A DNA stretch of 64,000 nt from Paracoccaceae bacterium (GTDB taxonomy: Bacteria > Pseudomonadota > Alphaproteobacteria > Rhodobacterales > Rhodobacteraceae). The notes under the pieces are model-generated. The model was not told the origin of the DNA, did no database searches, and saw nothing but the letters and a program-made list of their open reading frames with translations. Each line of letters begins with the position of its first letter. The stretch's first letter is position 1. The stretch is from positions 124,001-188,000 of the forward strand of contig JAQWSE010000013.1 in the NCBI GenBank assembly GCA_029243395.1, in the 5' to 3' direction. Both the position numbers and the translations under genes were made by a program. This document shows positions 29,986 to 38,715 of this stretch, piece by piece.

Positions 29986-31193
29986 ACCAAACCGCCAAAG
30001 ATGCGTGCATGCAAAGGGTTAATAGCAATGCCATAAGAAAGTTCAGCGGGCTCAGATATATTCCAGATCGCAAGGTCGGCACGCTGGCCAGGTGCTATCA
30101 CTCCGCGATCTGCAAGGCCCAATGCGCGTGCAGCATTAAGTGTGGTGCCCGCTAGTGCCTCAGCCGGGGTAAGACGAAAGAGTGTGCAGGCCATGTTCAT
30201 GGCTAATAATAGTGATCCCAGAGGCGAGGAGCCTGGGTTCCAGTCTGTGCCAACGGCCATTGGCACGCCATGGTCGCGGAAGGTCTGGACGGGCGGAACC
30301 TGTGTTTCGTGGATGGTGTAGAACGCACCAGGCAGCAAAACGGCCACTGTTCCTGCTGCAGCAAGGGCAGCGGCATCTGGTGTTTGTGCGTATTCCACAT
30401 GATCTGCCGACAGCGCACCGTATTTGGCTGCCAGTGCAGTGCCCCCAATGTGGCTGAGTTGTTCAGCGTGCAGCTTGACCGGCAGATTGAGGGCTAATGC
30501 CTTCTTGAAAACACGAGAAATCTGTTCTGTGTCGAATGCAATCCCTTCGCAGAAACCATCCACGGCATCGACAAGTTTTTGGGCGTGAGCCGCCTCTAAG
30601 GCGGGTAGGCACACTTCGTCGATATAGGTGTCGGCGTTTGCTCCTGGGGGCACCGCGTGGGCGCCAAGAAAACTTGTCACTACATTTATTGGGCGGTGGT
30701 GTTCCAGCGTTCGTGCAACGCGCAGAATTTTTATTTCTGTGTCAATGTCGAGGCCGTAGCCAGACTTGACTTCGATTGTACCGACCCCTTGGGCAATTAA
30801 CGCATCGACCCTAGGTAAAGCGCTGGATAGTAGTTCAGCTTCGCTTGCTTCTCGCGTTGCGGTGACGGTTGATGCGATCCCACCGCCGGCGCGGGCAATT
30901 TCTTCGTAACTGGCGCCATTCAGGCGCATTTCGAATTCGTGCGCTCTGTTACCCCCGTGAATGATGTGGGTGTGGCAATCTATTAGAGCGGGGGTAATAA
31001 GGCGGCCTTGCATATCTTTTTGTGTGATAGAAAAGAATTTTTCTGGTAAGTCTGTTGATGATCCAGCCCAGATAATTCTGTCATCTTCAATTACAATAGA
31101 ACCATTTTCTATTAGCCCGTAGCTAAGTTCTTCGTCCATTGTTGCTAGGTGGGCATTTGTAATTAGCTTTGAAGACATATTTTTTAAAACCAT
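29982..31193 (-). CDS. hutI: Imidazolonepropionase
   Basis: This amidohydrolase-superfamily enzyme opens imidazolonepropionate to N-formimino-glutamate; since the next step here is a deformylase, a formiminoglutamate deiminase (HutF) is expected elsewhere. The metal motif is [37 protein letters not shown] and [15 protein letters not shown] carry later metal and catalytic residues. Start may be ATG 31178 rather than 31193. First gene of the operon. Composition switches inside the gene: 61 of 180 G+C at 31021-31200 but 72 of 120 at 30841-30960, with the junction beside the conserved CHTH motif. Confidence 0.96.
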   Translation of the reverse strand: MVLKNMSSKLITNAHLATMDEELSYGLIENGSIVIEDDRIIWAGSSTDLPEKFFSITQKDMQGRLITPALIDCHTHIIHGGNRAHEFEMRLNGASYEEIARAGGGIASTVTATREASEAELLSSALPRVDALIAQGVGTIEVKSGYGLDIDTEIKILRVARTLEHHRPINVVTSFLGAHAVPPGANADTYIDEVCLPALEAAHAQKLVDAVDGFCEGIAFDTEQISRVFKKALALNLPVKLHAEQLSHIGGTALAAKYGALSADHVEYAQTPDAAALAAAGTVAVLLPGAFYTIHETQVPPVQTFRDHGVPMAVGTDWNPGSSPLGSLLLAMNMACTLFRLTPAEALAGTTLNAARALGLADRGVIAPGQRADLAIWNISEPAELSYGIAINPLHARIFGGLV

Positions 31194-31362
31194 AACAAAA
31201 TGATAAATGATTTTTTTTGCTTTACCATAGTCAATTTAACTTAAATTTTAATACTCTTGTATCATTAAAATTTGATTAGATAAGAGTGTAAAATGGCTTG
31301 TCTTTTCTCTTTTCCGTCTAGTAGCTTTGCACGGTGTTTTGGATTTCTTTTTTTATATTCAG

Positions 31363-32442
31363 TCATTTAATGAATGGTTTACTATACGTATTCTTAGTTT
31401 CTGGTCGTTTTATGAAACGTTTTTTTCTAAATCGTTCTTGCATTTTTTTATGGCTAGTTTTGCTGCCATCATTGAAAGTACCAAACCATCTGTCTAAAGG
31501 TAAGATCCCATCAGCATAGTTACATTCAAAATATTTATGGTGTAAATAATGGGCGTAAGAATCAAGGTCAAATCCAACTTTTCCCTTTGATGCAACGAGC
31601 CTCTCAAAGCCAGCGTGGCCAGGTGCAGGGCTGAGTCCAGCATGAACTAGGGTCAAGACTACAAAAGCAGGATGAAAGGGTAATAAAATAAATAAAAGCG
31701 CGCAGGAAAAATACATTAAGTGTTCAACTGGGTGCATTGCTAATCCAGACCAAGGCCCTGGGTTTGTATTTTTGTGGTGAACATAATGAGCGATCTTGTA
31801 TAGTGGTAGCCAATGGATTAAGCGATGGATTACATAGAAATGAAAGTCTCTCCACAAATGAATAAGAAAAATCATTGCGCCAAAATAAATTGGCTGCACA
31901 GTTGGTGATACTAAATTAAGATAACCGTTGGCAGCTAAACTGAGAATAAAAACTTCAAATAAAGTCCAAATACTGACCCCACTTATGAAAGTGAGAAAAA
32001 TATTGTCATAAGTTTGATTGCCAAATAAGAATATCTTACTCTTCATATCTGGCCACCTTGGATTGAATTTGAAAGTAATCCCCTGTGTTTTTTTCAAGAA
32101 AAGTCTCAGATGGAATAACCCGTAATATATCATGACTAATATTGAATTACGTGCATACACAATGATTAGTAGATTAAACGTTATATAGGTATAATCTTCT
32201 AATTGAGGTGAAAAAAGATACCAAGCTATTAATCCTGTAGCCATATAAAAAAGGTTCCAAGGCATAAAATATCCTGGTATAGAAACAATCCATGCTAAAG
32301 CAGATAAGGGTTTTACCGGCCATATAAAAACTGGTGGGTATCCCACTTTTTTATAAGGATGGTAATGATTTCTCTTATCTCTTATTCCGTACAGGTTCTC
32401 CATACTGGATTTTTGGTTTTCATTTTTCATAAAAATACCCAA
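31363..32442 (-). CDS. Fatty acid hydroxylase / sterol desaturase family membrane protein
   Basis: An integral membrane di-iron oxygenase of ~355 residues. Several hydrophobic segments surround the histidine boxes: HLWRDFHFYVIHRLIHW, YVHHKNTNPGPWSGLAMHP and YAHYLHHKYFECNY. These match the FA_hydroxylase family (C-4 sterol methyl oxidases, carotene hydroxylases, lipid hydroxylases); substrate is unknown. Start may be ATG 32430. It stands alone on the minus strand, divergent from the PhyH-like dioxygenase gene, and composition is back to host-like AT-rich. Confidence 0.88.
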   Translation of the reverse strand: MGIFMKNENQKSSMENLYGIRDKRNHYHPYKKVGYPPVFIWPVKPLSALAWIVSIPGYFMPWNLFYMATGLIAWYLFSPQLEDYTYITFNLLIIVYARNSILVMIYYGLFHLRLFLKKTQGITFKFNPRWPDMKSKIFLFGNQTYDNIFLTFISGVSIWTLFEVFILSLAANGYLNLVSPTVQPIYFGAMIFLIHLWRDFHFYVIHRLIHWLPLYKIAHYVHHKNTNPGPWSGLAMHPVEHLMYFSCALLFILLPFHPAFVVLTLVHAGLSPAPGHAGFERLVASKGKVGFDLDSYAHYLHHKYFECNYADGILPLDRWFGTFNDGSKTSHKKMQERFRKKRFIKRPETKNTYSKPFIK

Positions 32443-32595
32443 ATATCTCTGGATATTAATTACAATGTGCGAAGTTGCAAAGGGTATTTATTACATTTGA
32501 TGCAATAGTTTTCCTGTTTCCTCCAGCGGAAGATGTTCTGGTATAAGAAAAAAAATCAGTTAATATAGAATGAATTCATTAAGAGAAAGCAATAA

Positions 32596-33513
32596 ATGAG
32601 TATTCAATGTGAGACAGGATTTACTCTGCGGGGAAGATCTATCCCTTCCACCATGTTAAAGAAGATGGACGAAACCAGTTTGTCTGATGATCTTTCTGCT
32701 AAGTTAGAAAAAGACGGTTATCTGCTTTTACGCAATGTATATGATGTTAATGAAGTTATTGAGGCAAGGAGAATGATTTTAAAGTCCTTGCATGAAGTGG
32801 GGGAAGTCAAAGAGCCATATGATTCAGGTATTTTCTCGGGAGATTCAAATAGAAGAAGGATTTATCCAACTACGAAAGATTTGGGGGAATTTTGGAAGAA
32901 AACTAGTGAAATGGAGGAGCTTCGTAGGGTGATTAACGGGAAAAATATTATGAGGGTTATGAATTCTATTTTTGAGGAAGAAGCCAGCCATTTTTCTTTT
33001 GCATGGCTACGGGCAATGGTCAAGGGAAAGGCAAGTCCAGTACATGTTGATCATCCTTATATGAATAGAGGAACAGATAAGTTGGTTACTTGCTGGACTC
33101 CTTTGAGTGAAATTGCTGAAAATGAGGGAACGTTATACGTGATGCACGAATCTCATTTGTGGTCAGACATTCGGCATAAATTTTTAGGCCTCGATATTGA
33201 TAGAAATCCTTCAATCCCTGGCCACATTGAAGAGTATCCAGAAGAACTGCTGAATCGAAAAAAGTCGATATTCTTAACGAGTAATTTTAATCCTGGTGAT
33301 TGTCTTATTTTTGGTATGTTTACTGTTCATGGGTCTTTCGATAATAACAACAAAAATGGTAAGATTAGGCTGTCATGCGATACACGATTTCAACCAAAAT
33401 CCGAACTCATGGATCCTAGGTTTGCCGGGCCAGAGCCAAAAGCTCATGGTGGCCTGGGGTACGGTTGCTTGTCATCTTCATTACCTTTAACTGAAACAGC
33501 GTCTCTAAAGTAA
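32596..33513 (+). CDS. Phytanoyl-CoA dioxygenase (PhyH) family Fe(II)/2-oxoglutarate oxygenase
   Basis: A 305-residue double-stranded beta-helix oxygenase. The facial triad is His150 and Asp152 in SPVHVDHPYM plus His245 in MFTVHGSFD, and Arg258 in KIRLSCDTRF would bind 2-oxoglutarate. PhyH enzymes hydroxylate lipids, amino-acid derivatives (ectoine) or natural products; the substrate is not evident. Its divergent neighbour is another oxygen-dependent hydroxylase. It is followed by ~640 bases with no protein-coding gene. Confidence 0.85.
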   Translation: MSIQCETGFTLRGRSIPSTMLKKMDETSLSDDLSAKLEKDGYLLLRNVYDVNEVIEARRMILKSLHEVGEVKEPYDSGIFSGDSNRRRIYPTTKDLGEFWKKTSEMEELRRVINGKNIMRVMNSIFEEEASHFSFAWLRAMVKGKASPVHVDHPYMNRGTDKLVTCWTPLSEIAENEGTLYVMHESHLWSDIRHKFLGLDIDRNPSIPGHIEEYPEELLNRKKSIFLTSNFNPGDCLIFGMFTVHGSFDNNNKNGKIRLSCDTRFQPKSELMDPRFAGPEPKAHGGLGYGCLSSSLPLTETASLK

Positions 33514-33743
33514 CTTTAGTTAATAGCTATGGCAATGATAGTTAAACAAAGATTTTAAATCAGCTTTACTCTTAAAAACCTAGAATCAATGATTATAAGT
33601 TTGAATGTAATGGGCATCAAATTTGCTAGTTTCAGGGTTGTTAAATTTGAATAGTTTTGTTGCTGACAAAGAAAAAGAAAAAAATTTCTAAAATTTACTA
33701 AAACAATTTGAAATTGGTCGTTAATGATCTTAGCAAGTTGGAG

Positions 33744-33763
33744 GATTGACATAAAAGTCAATC
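33744..33763. other. 7-bp inverted repeat overlapping a TTGACA box
   Basis: GATTGAC and GTCAATC flank the loop ATAAAA. The left arm contains TTGACA (33746-33751), a perfect sigma-70 -35 hexamer; TATGTT at 33766-33771 is a poor and closely spaced -10 candidate. The repeat could be an operator over a promoter for the GC-rich segment that follows. Confidence 0.35.
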
Positions 33764-33779
33764 GTTATGTTAGTTACGA

Positions 33780-33840
33780 GGCGGGCAGGAAGACTCATTT
33801 CAGATGCTTAGGCGGAAGAAATAGAGGCTTCTTCCTGACT
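33780..33840 (+). ncRNA. Candidate structured small RNA
   Basis: In an AT-rich gene-free gap this segment stands out: 32 of 62 bases are G/C at 33776-33837 against 30 of 120 immediately downstream. It folds as CAGGAAGA (33786-33793) pairing with TCTTCCTG (33830-33837), with an inner stem ATTTC (33797-33801)/GAAAT (33818-33822). RNA genes often appear as GC-rich islands in AT-rich genomes. No known RNA family is recognised, the strand is inferred from the TTGACA box upstream, and no reading frame of note crosses it. Confidence 0.35.
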
Positions 33841-33994
33841 TTAGTAATTTTGTAACAATCAACTATTAAAATATACGCAAATTATCCACCTACATATGAT
33901 TTTACAATAATCTATGGCATTAAACTGTGGGTCAAAGGTGTAAATTAACAAAATATATCTGGTGTTAATAAGATCTTACTTCTATTTTTAGGTT

Positions 33995-34134
33995 AAATCA
34001 TTGGCTTGCAAGTGATTTTGGCCTGTTTTTTGCAGAAGTTTTTCTGAGAAGAAGATGAAGGTTACAAGTTCACATACCTTTACATCTCCTCTCCCTTAGA
34101 GCCAGTAATACTGCCGTATTGCTGGCTCTTTTTT
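33995..34134 (+). ncRNA. Candidate small RNA or tiny mRNA ending at a strong terminator
   Basis: A hairpin at 33995-34018 (AAATCATT with AGTGATTT) is followed by a 14-codon frame (ATG 34055 to TAG 34099, MKVTSSHTFTSPLP) and then the terminator at 34098-34134. The stop codon overlaps the terminator stem. The stretch CATCTCCTCTCCC just upstream is pyrimidine-rich and complementary to Shine-Dalgarno sequences. No plus-strand gene lies within ~580 bases upstream, so the terminator most likely ends a small transcript. Start site and function are unknown. Confidence 0.4.
34098..34134 (+). terminator. Rho-independent terminator with 14-bp stem
   Basis: AGAGCCAGTAATAC (34098-34111) pairs with GTATTGCTGGCTCT (34116-34129) around the loop TGCC, with one T-G wobble, followed by a run of six T ending at 34134. 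On the minus strand there is no T-run, so it acts on plus-strand transcripts. No annotated plus-strand gene ends nearby. Confidence 0.88.
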
Positions 34135-34150
34135 CACAGAAGAAAACTTT

Positions 34151-35101
34151 TTATGCCACTCCTGCCCGTAATAGATCTTGAATATGGAAAATCCCTTTTG
34201 GGTGATTATCTTTGTCAGTTACAATTAAAACGCCAATTTTATGAGTGTTCATGATACGTATTGCTTCCGAGGCGAAAATATCAGCGGACACAGTAATGGG
34301 GTTATTTGTTGCTATCTCTCCAACAGTTTTATCTAGCAAATTATCTATGTGGCGTCGTAAATCACCATCAGATATAACGCCCACAACCTTTTTATTATGA
34401 ACCACTACCGCATAACCAAATCCTTTAGAACTCATTTCAAGTAATGCTTCTCGCATGGGCGTTTCTGGTGCCACTTTGGGTATTTTATCTGTTCCATACA
34501 TTAGGTCGCGGATACGAACCATTTGGGCCCCCAGTTTCCCGCCAGGATGAAAAATTTGGAACTGCTCAGTTCCAAAATCACGTTTATGCATTAAGCTGAC
34601 GGCAAGTGCATCACCAAGGGCCAGCATCATGGTGGTTGATGTGGTAGGAGCCATTCCTATAGAACAAACTTCAGGTTCTTTAGGCAAGGTAAGGGTAAAA
34701 TTAGCTGCCTGCATGAGAGTACTGTTGGGCTCGGAAGAAATTGCTGCCAGCGGAATAGAGAAACGTTTTAGATGATTAAGTATATTGCTTAGTTCAGCCG
34801 TTTCCCCAGAATTTGAAATTAAGATGCAGATGTCTCCTTCTACTATCATTCCCATATCGCCATGGCTGGCTTCAGAAGCATGAACAAAATAAGAAGGGGT
34901 TCCAGTGCTAGATAGGGTGGCTGAAATTTTACGACCAATATGGCCAGATTTTCCAACTCCAGCTACAATCACTCTCCCTTTACTTTCAATAATTGCGTCA
35001 ACTAGTAATAGAAAGTCTGGGGGCAGTTTTTTTGCTAACTTTATGAGGGCATTAGCTTCTGTTCTCAAAGCTTTTTTTGCAATATTTATTATATTATTCA
35101 T
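34151..35101 (-). CDS. kdsD: Arabinose-5-phosphate isomerase (KpsF/GutQ/KdsD)
   Basis: The enzyme converts ribulose-5-phosphate to arabinose-5-phosphate, the first step toward Kdo for lipopolysaccharide. The SIS domain (residues ~30-165) has RVIVAGVGKSGHIGRKISAT, SSTGTPSYFVHASEASHGD and ISNSGETAEL; two CBS domains follow (YGTDKIPKV to the C-terminus). Length 316 is normal. ATGA overlap with the preceding small gene makes it the third gene of a Rieske-small protein-kdsD operon. Confidence 0.93.
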   Translation of the reverse strand: MNNIINIAKKALRTEANALIKLAKKLPPDFLLLVDAIIESKGRVIVAGVGKSGHIGRKISATLSSTGTPSYFVHASEASHGDMGMIVEGDICILISNSGETAELSNILNHLKRFSIPLAAISSEPNSTLMQAANFTLTLPKEPEVCSIGMAPTTSTTMMLALGDALAVSLMHKRDFGTEQFQIFHPGGKLGAQMVRIRDLMYGTDKIPKVAPETPMREALLEMSSKGFGYAVVVHNKKVVGVISDGDLRRHIDNLLDKTVGEIATNNPITVSADIFASEAIRIMNTHKIGVLIVTDKDNHPKGIFHIQDLLRAGVA

Positions 35102-35343
35102 ATGCTTTTTCTAGTAAAATTAACTTCTCTATCATTCGCTAACAAAAAATTAAACAGATCCTCTGATATTGGATTATCAGTTTCTAATGCCATTACATAT
35201 GCTTGTGTAGCAAGAAAACAGGCCAAATCACAATTGGTAGCAGATTTTGAGGCTTGTGCATAAAGCTCTACTAACAAAGAGATATTTTTTTCTTTATGTG
35301 CTTGTATCATTAATTGGTTTATATTTTTTTCATTAAATACCAT
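35098..35343 (-). CDS. Small helical conserved protein
   Basis: An 81-residue protein beginning MVFNEKNINQLMIQAHKEKN, with alternating helices (LVELYAQASKSA, CFLATQAYVMALETD) resembling one or two TPR-like hairpins. No function is known to me. The start at 35343 overlaps the Rieske stop by 11 bases; a longer frame back to 35481 would be only a shadow of the Rieske gene. The stop overlaps kdsD as ATGA. Translational linkage to both neighbours suggests it partners one of them, the Rieske protein being my guess. Confidence 0.72.
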   Translation of the reverse strand: MVFNEKNINQLMIQAHKEKNISLLVELYAQASKSATNCDLACFLATQAYVMALETDNPISEDLFNFLLANDREVNFTRKSI

Positions 35344-36502
35344 TGGTTTTCTCACGGCAGTTGATAATATTTTGTGCGGCCCAGTGGTGAAAACAGTGTG
35401 TAGGTCCGTCCATAATTGGTGAAAATGTGCCCCCATCAAATGATTTTGCGTGGCGACCTTTTTGCATTCCCTCAAGCACAAAGATATCTTCTAAAAAAAC
35501 CTTTTTCCATTGAGCAGTGTTTTTCCTTCTAAGTTTTTCATCAGTATTTTTTTGTGAATAATACAGGTGTACCTTTTCTAGGGTTTTTTCAGGACCTTGA
35601 GGGGTTAGTATTATTGAAAAAGCATGATCACGGTGAACTCCTAACAAGATATTTGGGTAAATAGCTAAATACTCTGCGGATTTGCACCATTTTTTTGATA
35701 AATCTTTAAAGTCAGGAAATATTTCTCCATGCTTGCCAAGGATTTGTCTATATAAAAGTGTGCCCTGACCTGAAAACAATCCTGGTTCTTCTATGTTGTA
35801 GTGATCTTGCAAGCGAGAGTACGCATTTAAATCGGGATGCACCCAGGGTAGATGGTAGCTTTCACAGTAATTTTCTACTGCTAGTTTCCAGTTGCAATTA
35901 ACCTTCAATTCAAAGCTACTATCTATCCCACCATGGTAAAGAGGTTGTTCAAAGTCTGACCAACGGTTTATTACTTCGGCCATGGCTGTTTCAAATTTCA
36001 GAGCATTCCCATTTACATTGATCCACACTACATCACGCCACAAATGGCTGCGGATTTGAGTTAAACCTAGAAGTTTTTTTTGAATGTCTTTGTGAGTATT
36101 GTGTCCTGGACCTGCCACATGTGGCGTACTAATCAGATCTCCTTCGGTGGAATAACACCAGCTGTGGTAGGGACATCTAATTGCTCCCTTAATATTTTGA
36201 GCTTCTTCTATGAGAATCATGCCCCTATGCCTGCAAGTATTAAGAAAAACTCTAACCACGCCTTTTTTGTCGCGAAGCAAAAGTAGTGGCATTCCGAAAA
36301 ATGTGAGAGGAACGGCATTTCCTAAATTTGGGACATCGGACGCTACTGCGATACCAGCCCATTTGTCAAATATGAGAGAGTTTTTTTCTTCTTCATATAC
36401 CTCCTTATCTATGTAATGAGCGTTTGGTAATCCTTTTGCTTTTCCAATATTTTGGAGTACTGACTTAAGGTTCCAGTTAAAGTCCATTTTTTCAACATTC
36501 AT
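35333..36502 (-). CDS. Rieske-type ring-hydroxylating / demethylating oxygenase alpha subunit
   Basis: A 389-residue oxygenase with an N-terminal Rieske 2Fe-2S site (Cys90, His92 in NTCRHRGM; Cys110, His113 in CPYHSWCY) and a C-terminal mononuclear iron site with His217 and His222 in ENYCESYHLPWVHPDL. This layout fits the Rieske oxygenases that hydroxylate aromatics or demethylate quaternary amines and betaines. No reductase or ferredoxin gene is adjacent, so electron donors must be elsewhere. First gene of the operon; start may be ATG 36487. Substrate cannot be assigned. Confidence 0.88.
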   Translation of the reverse strand: MNVEKMDFNWNLKSVLQNIGKAKGLPNAHYIDKEVYEEEKNSLIFDKWAGIAVASDVPNLGNAVPLTFFGMPLLLLRDKKGVVRVFLNTCRHRGMILIEEAQNIKGAIRCPYHSWCYSTEGDLISTPHVAGPGHNTHKDIQKKLLGLTQIRSHLWRDVVWINVNGNALKFETAMAEVINRWSDFEQPLYHGGIDSSFELKVNCNWKLAVENYCESYHLPWVHPDLNAYSRLQDHYNIEEPGLFSGQGTLLYRQILGKHGEIFPDFKDLSKKWCKSAEYLAIYPNILLGVHRDHAFSIILTPQGPEKTLEKVHLYYSQKNTDEKLRRKNTAQWKKVFLEDIFVLEGMQKGRHAKSFDGGTFSPIMDGPTHCFHHWAAQNIINCREKTNGI

Positions 36503-36699
36503 TTATATTTTTTCTATGGAATAATTATAACTAAAAACGTCGATAAATAATAGTATTTATCGGAAAAGTTTTCATGTTTTATTTCCTTTTTTACGGAATC
36601 CTCTAAGATTAAGTTTACTTTTGCAATATATGGAACTCAGAATAAACATTGTTATAATTGTACTCTTGCTAGAGTCATCACGAAATAAAGAGGAAAACA

Positions 36700-37338
36700 A
36701 TGACAGTTAAAAAGGGGTTAAAGGATGCGTATTCACTTAAAACACCTATGGATTCTGTTAACTTGTATAGAGCTTGGGCATCTACATATGATAATGATTT
36801 TGCAATAAAAAATGATTACAGGTCTCCTTCAGAGGTAGTAAAGTATTATTGTAAATATTCAAAAAAAACTGACACACCGATCCTTGATGTTGGCGCTGGG
36901 ACCGGGCTAATTGGAGAATGCCTCAGGGAACAACATTCAAGGGAGATAGATGCAATAGATATTTCTTCTGAAATGTTAAATTTGGCTAAATCAAAGCAGG
37001 TTTATTCTAGCTTCATCGAAGCTGATCTAACAAAAAAGTTAAATATTGCCAGTAGTCAGTACGGTGCTGTTCTTAGTTCTGGAACATTTACGCATGGACA
37101 TGTTGGACCAGAAGTATTTGACGAGTTGGTACGCATACTTAAACCAGGTGGTATTTTTATAGTCACTATCCATACAGGGGTTTTTTATAACCAAGGATTT
37201 AAGCAAAAGTTGTCTCAATTAAGAAAATGTATCAGCCCCCCAGTTTTTCATGAAGTCAATGCCTATGGCAGTAAAATGGATAAGAAACATGGGAATGATA
37301 AAGTGATTATTACCGTGTTTAGAAAGAAAATGTCATAA
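36700..37338 (+). CDS. Class I SAM-dependent methyltransferase
   Basis: A 212-residue methyltransferase: SAM-binding motif I ILDVGAGTGLIGECL (~residues 65-79), the acidic end of strand 2 IDAIDISSEML, a motif near SYGAVLSSGTFTHGHVG, and LKPGGIFIVTIHTG. The N-terminus (VNLYRAWASTYDNDFA) is typical of small-molecule methyltransferases of the Williams-Beuren/DUF-type group. Substrate unknown. It converges on the MetE-like gene with a six-base overlap of 3' ends. Confidence 0.85.
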   Translation: MTVKKGLKDAYSLKTPMDSVNLYRAWASTYDNDFAIKNDYRSPSEVVKYYCKYSKKTDTPILDVGAGTGLIGECLREQHSREIDAIDISSEMLNLAKSKQVYSSFIEADLTKKLNIASSQYGAVLSSGTFTHGHVGPEVFDELVRILKPGGIFIVTIHTGVFYNQGFKQKLSQLRKCISPPVFHEVNAYGSKMDKKHGNDKVIITVFRKKMS

Positions 37339-38406
37339 GGTTTCCACCGCTTTACACATGGTTTCCAATTTTTGTTTAGCTTGCATCCTACTTAATAGGC
37401 CTAATCCACAGTCTGGTGAAACAATTAATCGATCTCGATCAATGTGGTTGAGCACTTCAGAAAGCCTAATATGAATTTCTTCAGTAGTTTCAATCCGGCT
37501 TTTGGTCACATTAAGGACCCCAAATATTAGTGTCTTGTCAGTTAATTTATCTAATAATGATAAGTCATTTTTAAAATGGGCATCTTCAATTGAAATTTGA
37601 TCGATTTTCATGATGTTAAGGTCGTCTGCCAATCCAAAATAACTCTGAGGATCTGCTTTCATATAGTTTTCATCATCCAGCTTATCCGTGTACCCGCAAC
37701 AGATATGTATGATTTTTGTAACGCCATTGGGTACTTTATGGAAACATCTTTCTACTCCATCCATTCCAAATGATAGAGCATCTTCAACCTGACGTGCAAA
37801 GAGAGGTTCGTCAATTTGAATAAGATTACAACCTGATTGCACCAGTTGCAGTATTTCTTGGTTTAAAGTTTCAGCAAGATCAGTATTAAGTTTAATTCTG
37901 TCATTATAAAAGCAGTCAGCGCTTGTATCCATTATAGTAAGAGGACCAGGTAAAGTAAATTTAACGGGCTTTTTTGTCATTGATTGACTTGATGAAAAAT
38001 CATGTGCTGAATAGAAATTTCCCAAGTGCTCTATCCTACCTCTTATCGCCGGCAATTTTGTTTGATATGCTCCATCACGCACAATTCTGTGTTCCAAATT
38101 CTTAAAGTCAAAACCCTTCAAATGTCTGCAATGGTAGTGTACGTAGTTTTCGCGTCTTATTTCACCATCTGTGAGAACATCTATTCCAATACTCTCTTGA
38201 ATCGCTAAAACTTCTCGAGCTGCTTTTAAGAAGAGCTCTTCATGGATATTCTTGTTACTTTCGATATAATTCGTGAATTCTAAAGTGGTTTTTTCAGTAT
38301 TCATTCCTTCCTTACCTCTTGCTGAATCAAACCAATCGCTTATTGGTAGATAACTTGGTTTTGGGAAGGAACCTATTGTAGTTGTGAGAATCTTTGTTTT
38401 TGTCAT
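37333..38406 (-). CDS. Cobalamin-independent methionine synthase-like protein (MetE C-terminal domain)
   Basis: A 357-residue stand-alone homologue of the catalytic half of MetE. The N-terminal TTTIGSFPKPSYL block and the zinc residues IHICCGYTD (His and Cys) and SPDCGLG (Cys) are present, with QIDEPLFARQ in the substrate region. It lacks the N-terminal MetE domain that binds polyglutamyl folate in full-length enzymes, so the methyl donor may differ. Such short forms may act in methyl transfer from other donors. Converges with the methyltransferase gene. Confidence 0.86.
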   Translation of the reverse strand: MTKTKILTTTIGSFPKPSYLPISDWFDSARGKEGMNTEKTTLEFTNYIESNKNIHEELFLKAAREVLAIQESIGIDVLTDGEIRRENYVHYHCRHLKGFDFKNLEHRIVRDGAYQTKLPAIRGRIEHLGNFYSAHDFSSSQSMTKKPVKFTLPGPLTIMDTSADCFYNDRIKLNTDLAETLNQEILQLVQSGCNLIQIDEPLFARQVEDALSFGMDGVERCFHKVPNGVTKIIHICCGYTDKLDDENYMKADPQSYFGLADDLNIMKIDQISIEDAHFKNDLSLLDKLTDKTLIFGVLNVTKSRIETTEEIHIRLSEVLNHIDRDRLIVSPDCGLGLLSRMQAKQKLETMCKAVETL

Positions 38407-38715
38407 AGGTAGATTTTTATTTAATCAAATAATAATTCAGGTCACTTTATTTTGATCTCCCGGTAAAAGTTTAACCGTTTAAATTGTATTTAATTAACTC
38501 AGATAAATTATCATCTCGATAAGTAAGTTTTGTTGTTTTGGGGACATTTATCTGGCATGCTAAGTTTCTCATGCAAATCTGCAATTTGTAATGTTGGCAC
38601 TAGCAAAAACTGCTAAGCAACTAAATACTGGCAAATTAAACCTAAGTATTACTAATGATTTATCCTATCCGGATTTCTGTCTATTCCTTGTTGAGGTAAT
38701 AAAATTCTAATTTGG
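38407..38715. other. Gene-free interval (309 bases)
   Basis: Upstream side of the MetE-like gene and downstream side of a small lipoprotein gene, both on the minus strand. I see no convincing open frame, tRNA, repeat or T-tract terminator. The MetE-like gene's promoter should be near 38407-38480. Confidence 0.5.

Noticed and set aside
27051-30769. Many long antisense frames across the hut genes
   Set aside because: High GC removes stop codons from opposite-strand frames; the minus-strand hut proteins are full-length and conserved.
31194-31362. A hut regulator (hutC) or insertion-sequence ends beside the GC-rich block
   Set aside because: No such gene, inverted repeat or target duplication is visible; the block ends inside genes, not at mobile-element borders.
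33555-33761. Minus-strand 68-codon frame in the gap after the PhyH-like gene
   Set aside because: Low-complexity AT-rich translation with no ribosome site; the structured RNA signals explain the region better.
38440-38530. TTTAACCG resembling part of the SAM-II riboswitch core, near the MetE-like gene
   Set aside because: It is on the wrong strand for that gene and the paired elements and 3' conserved strand are missing.
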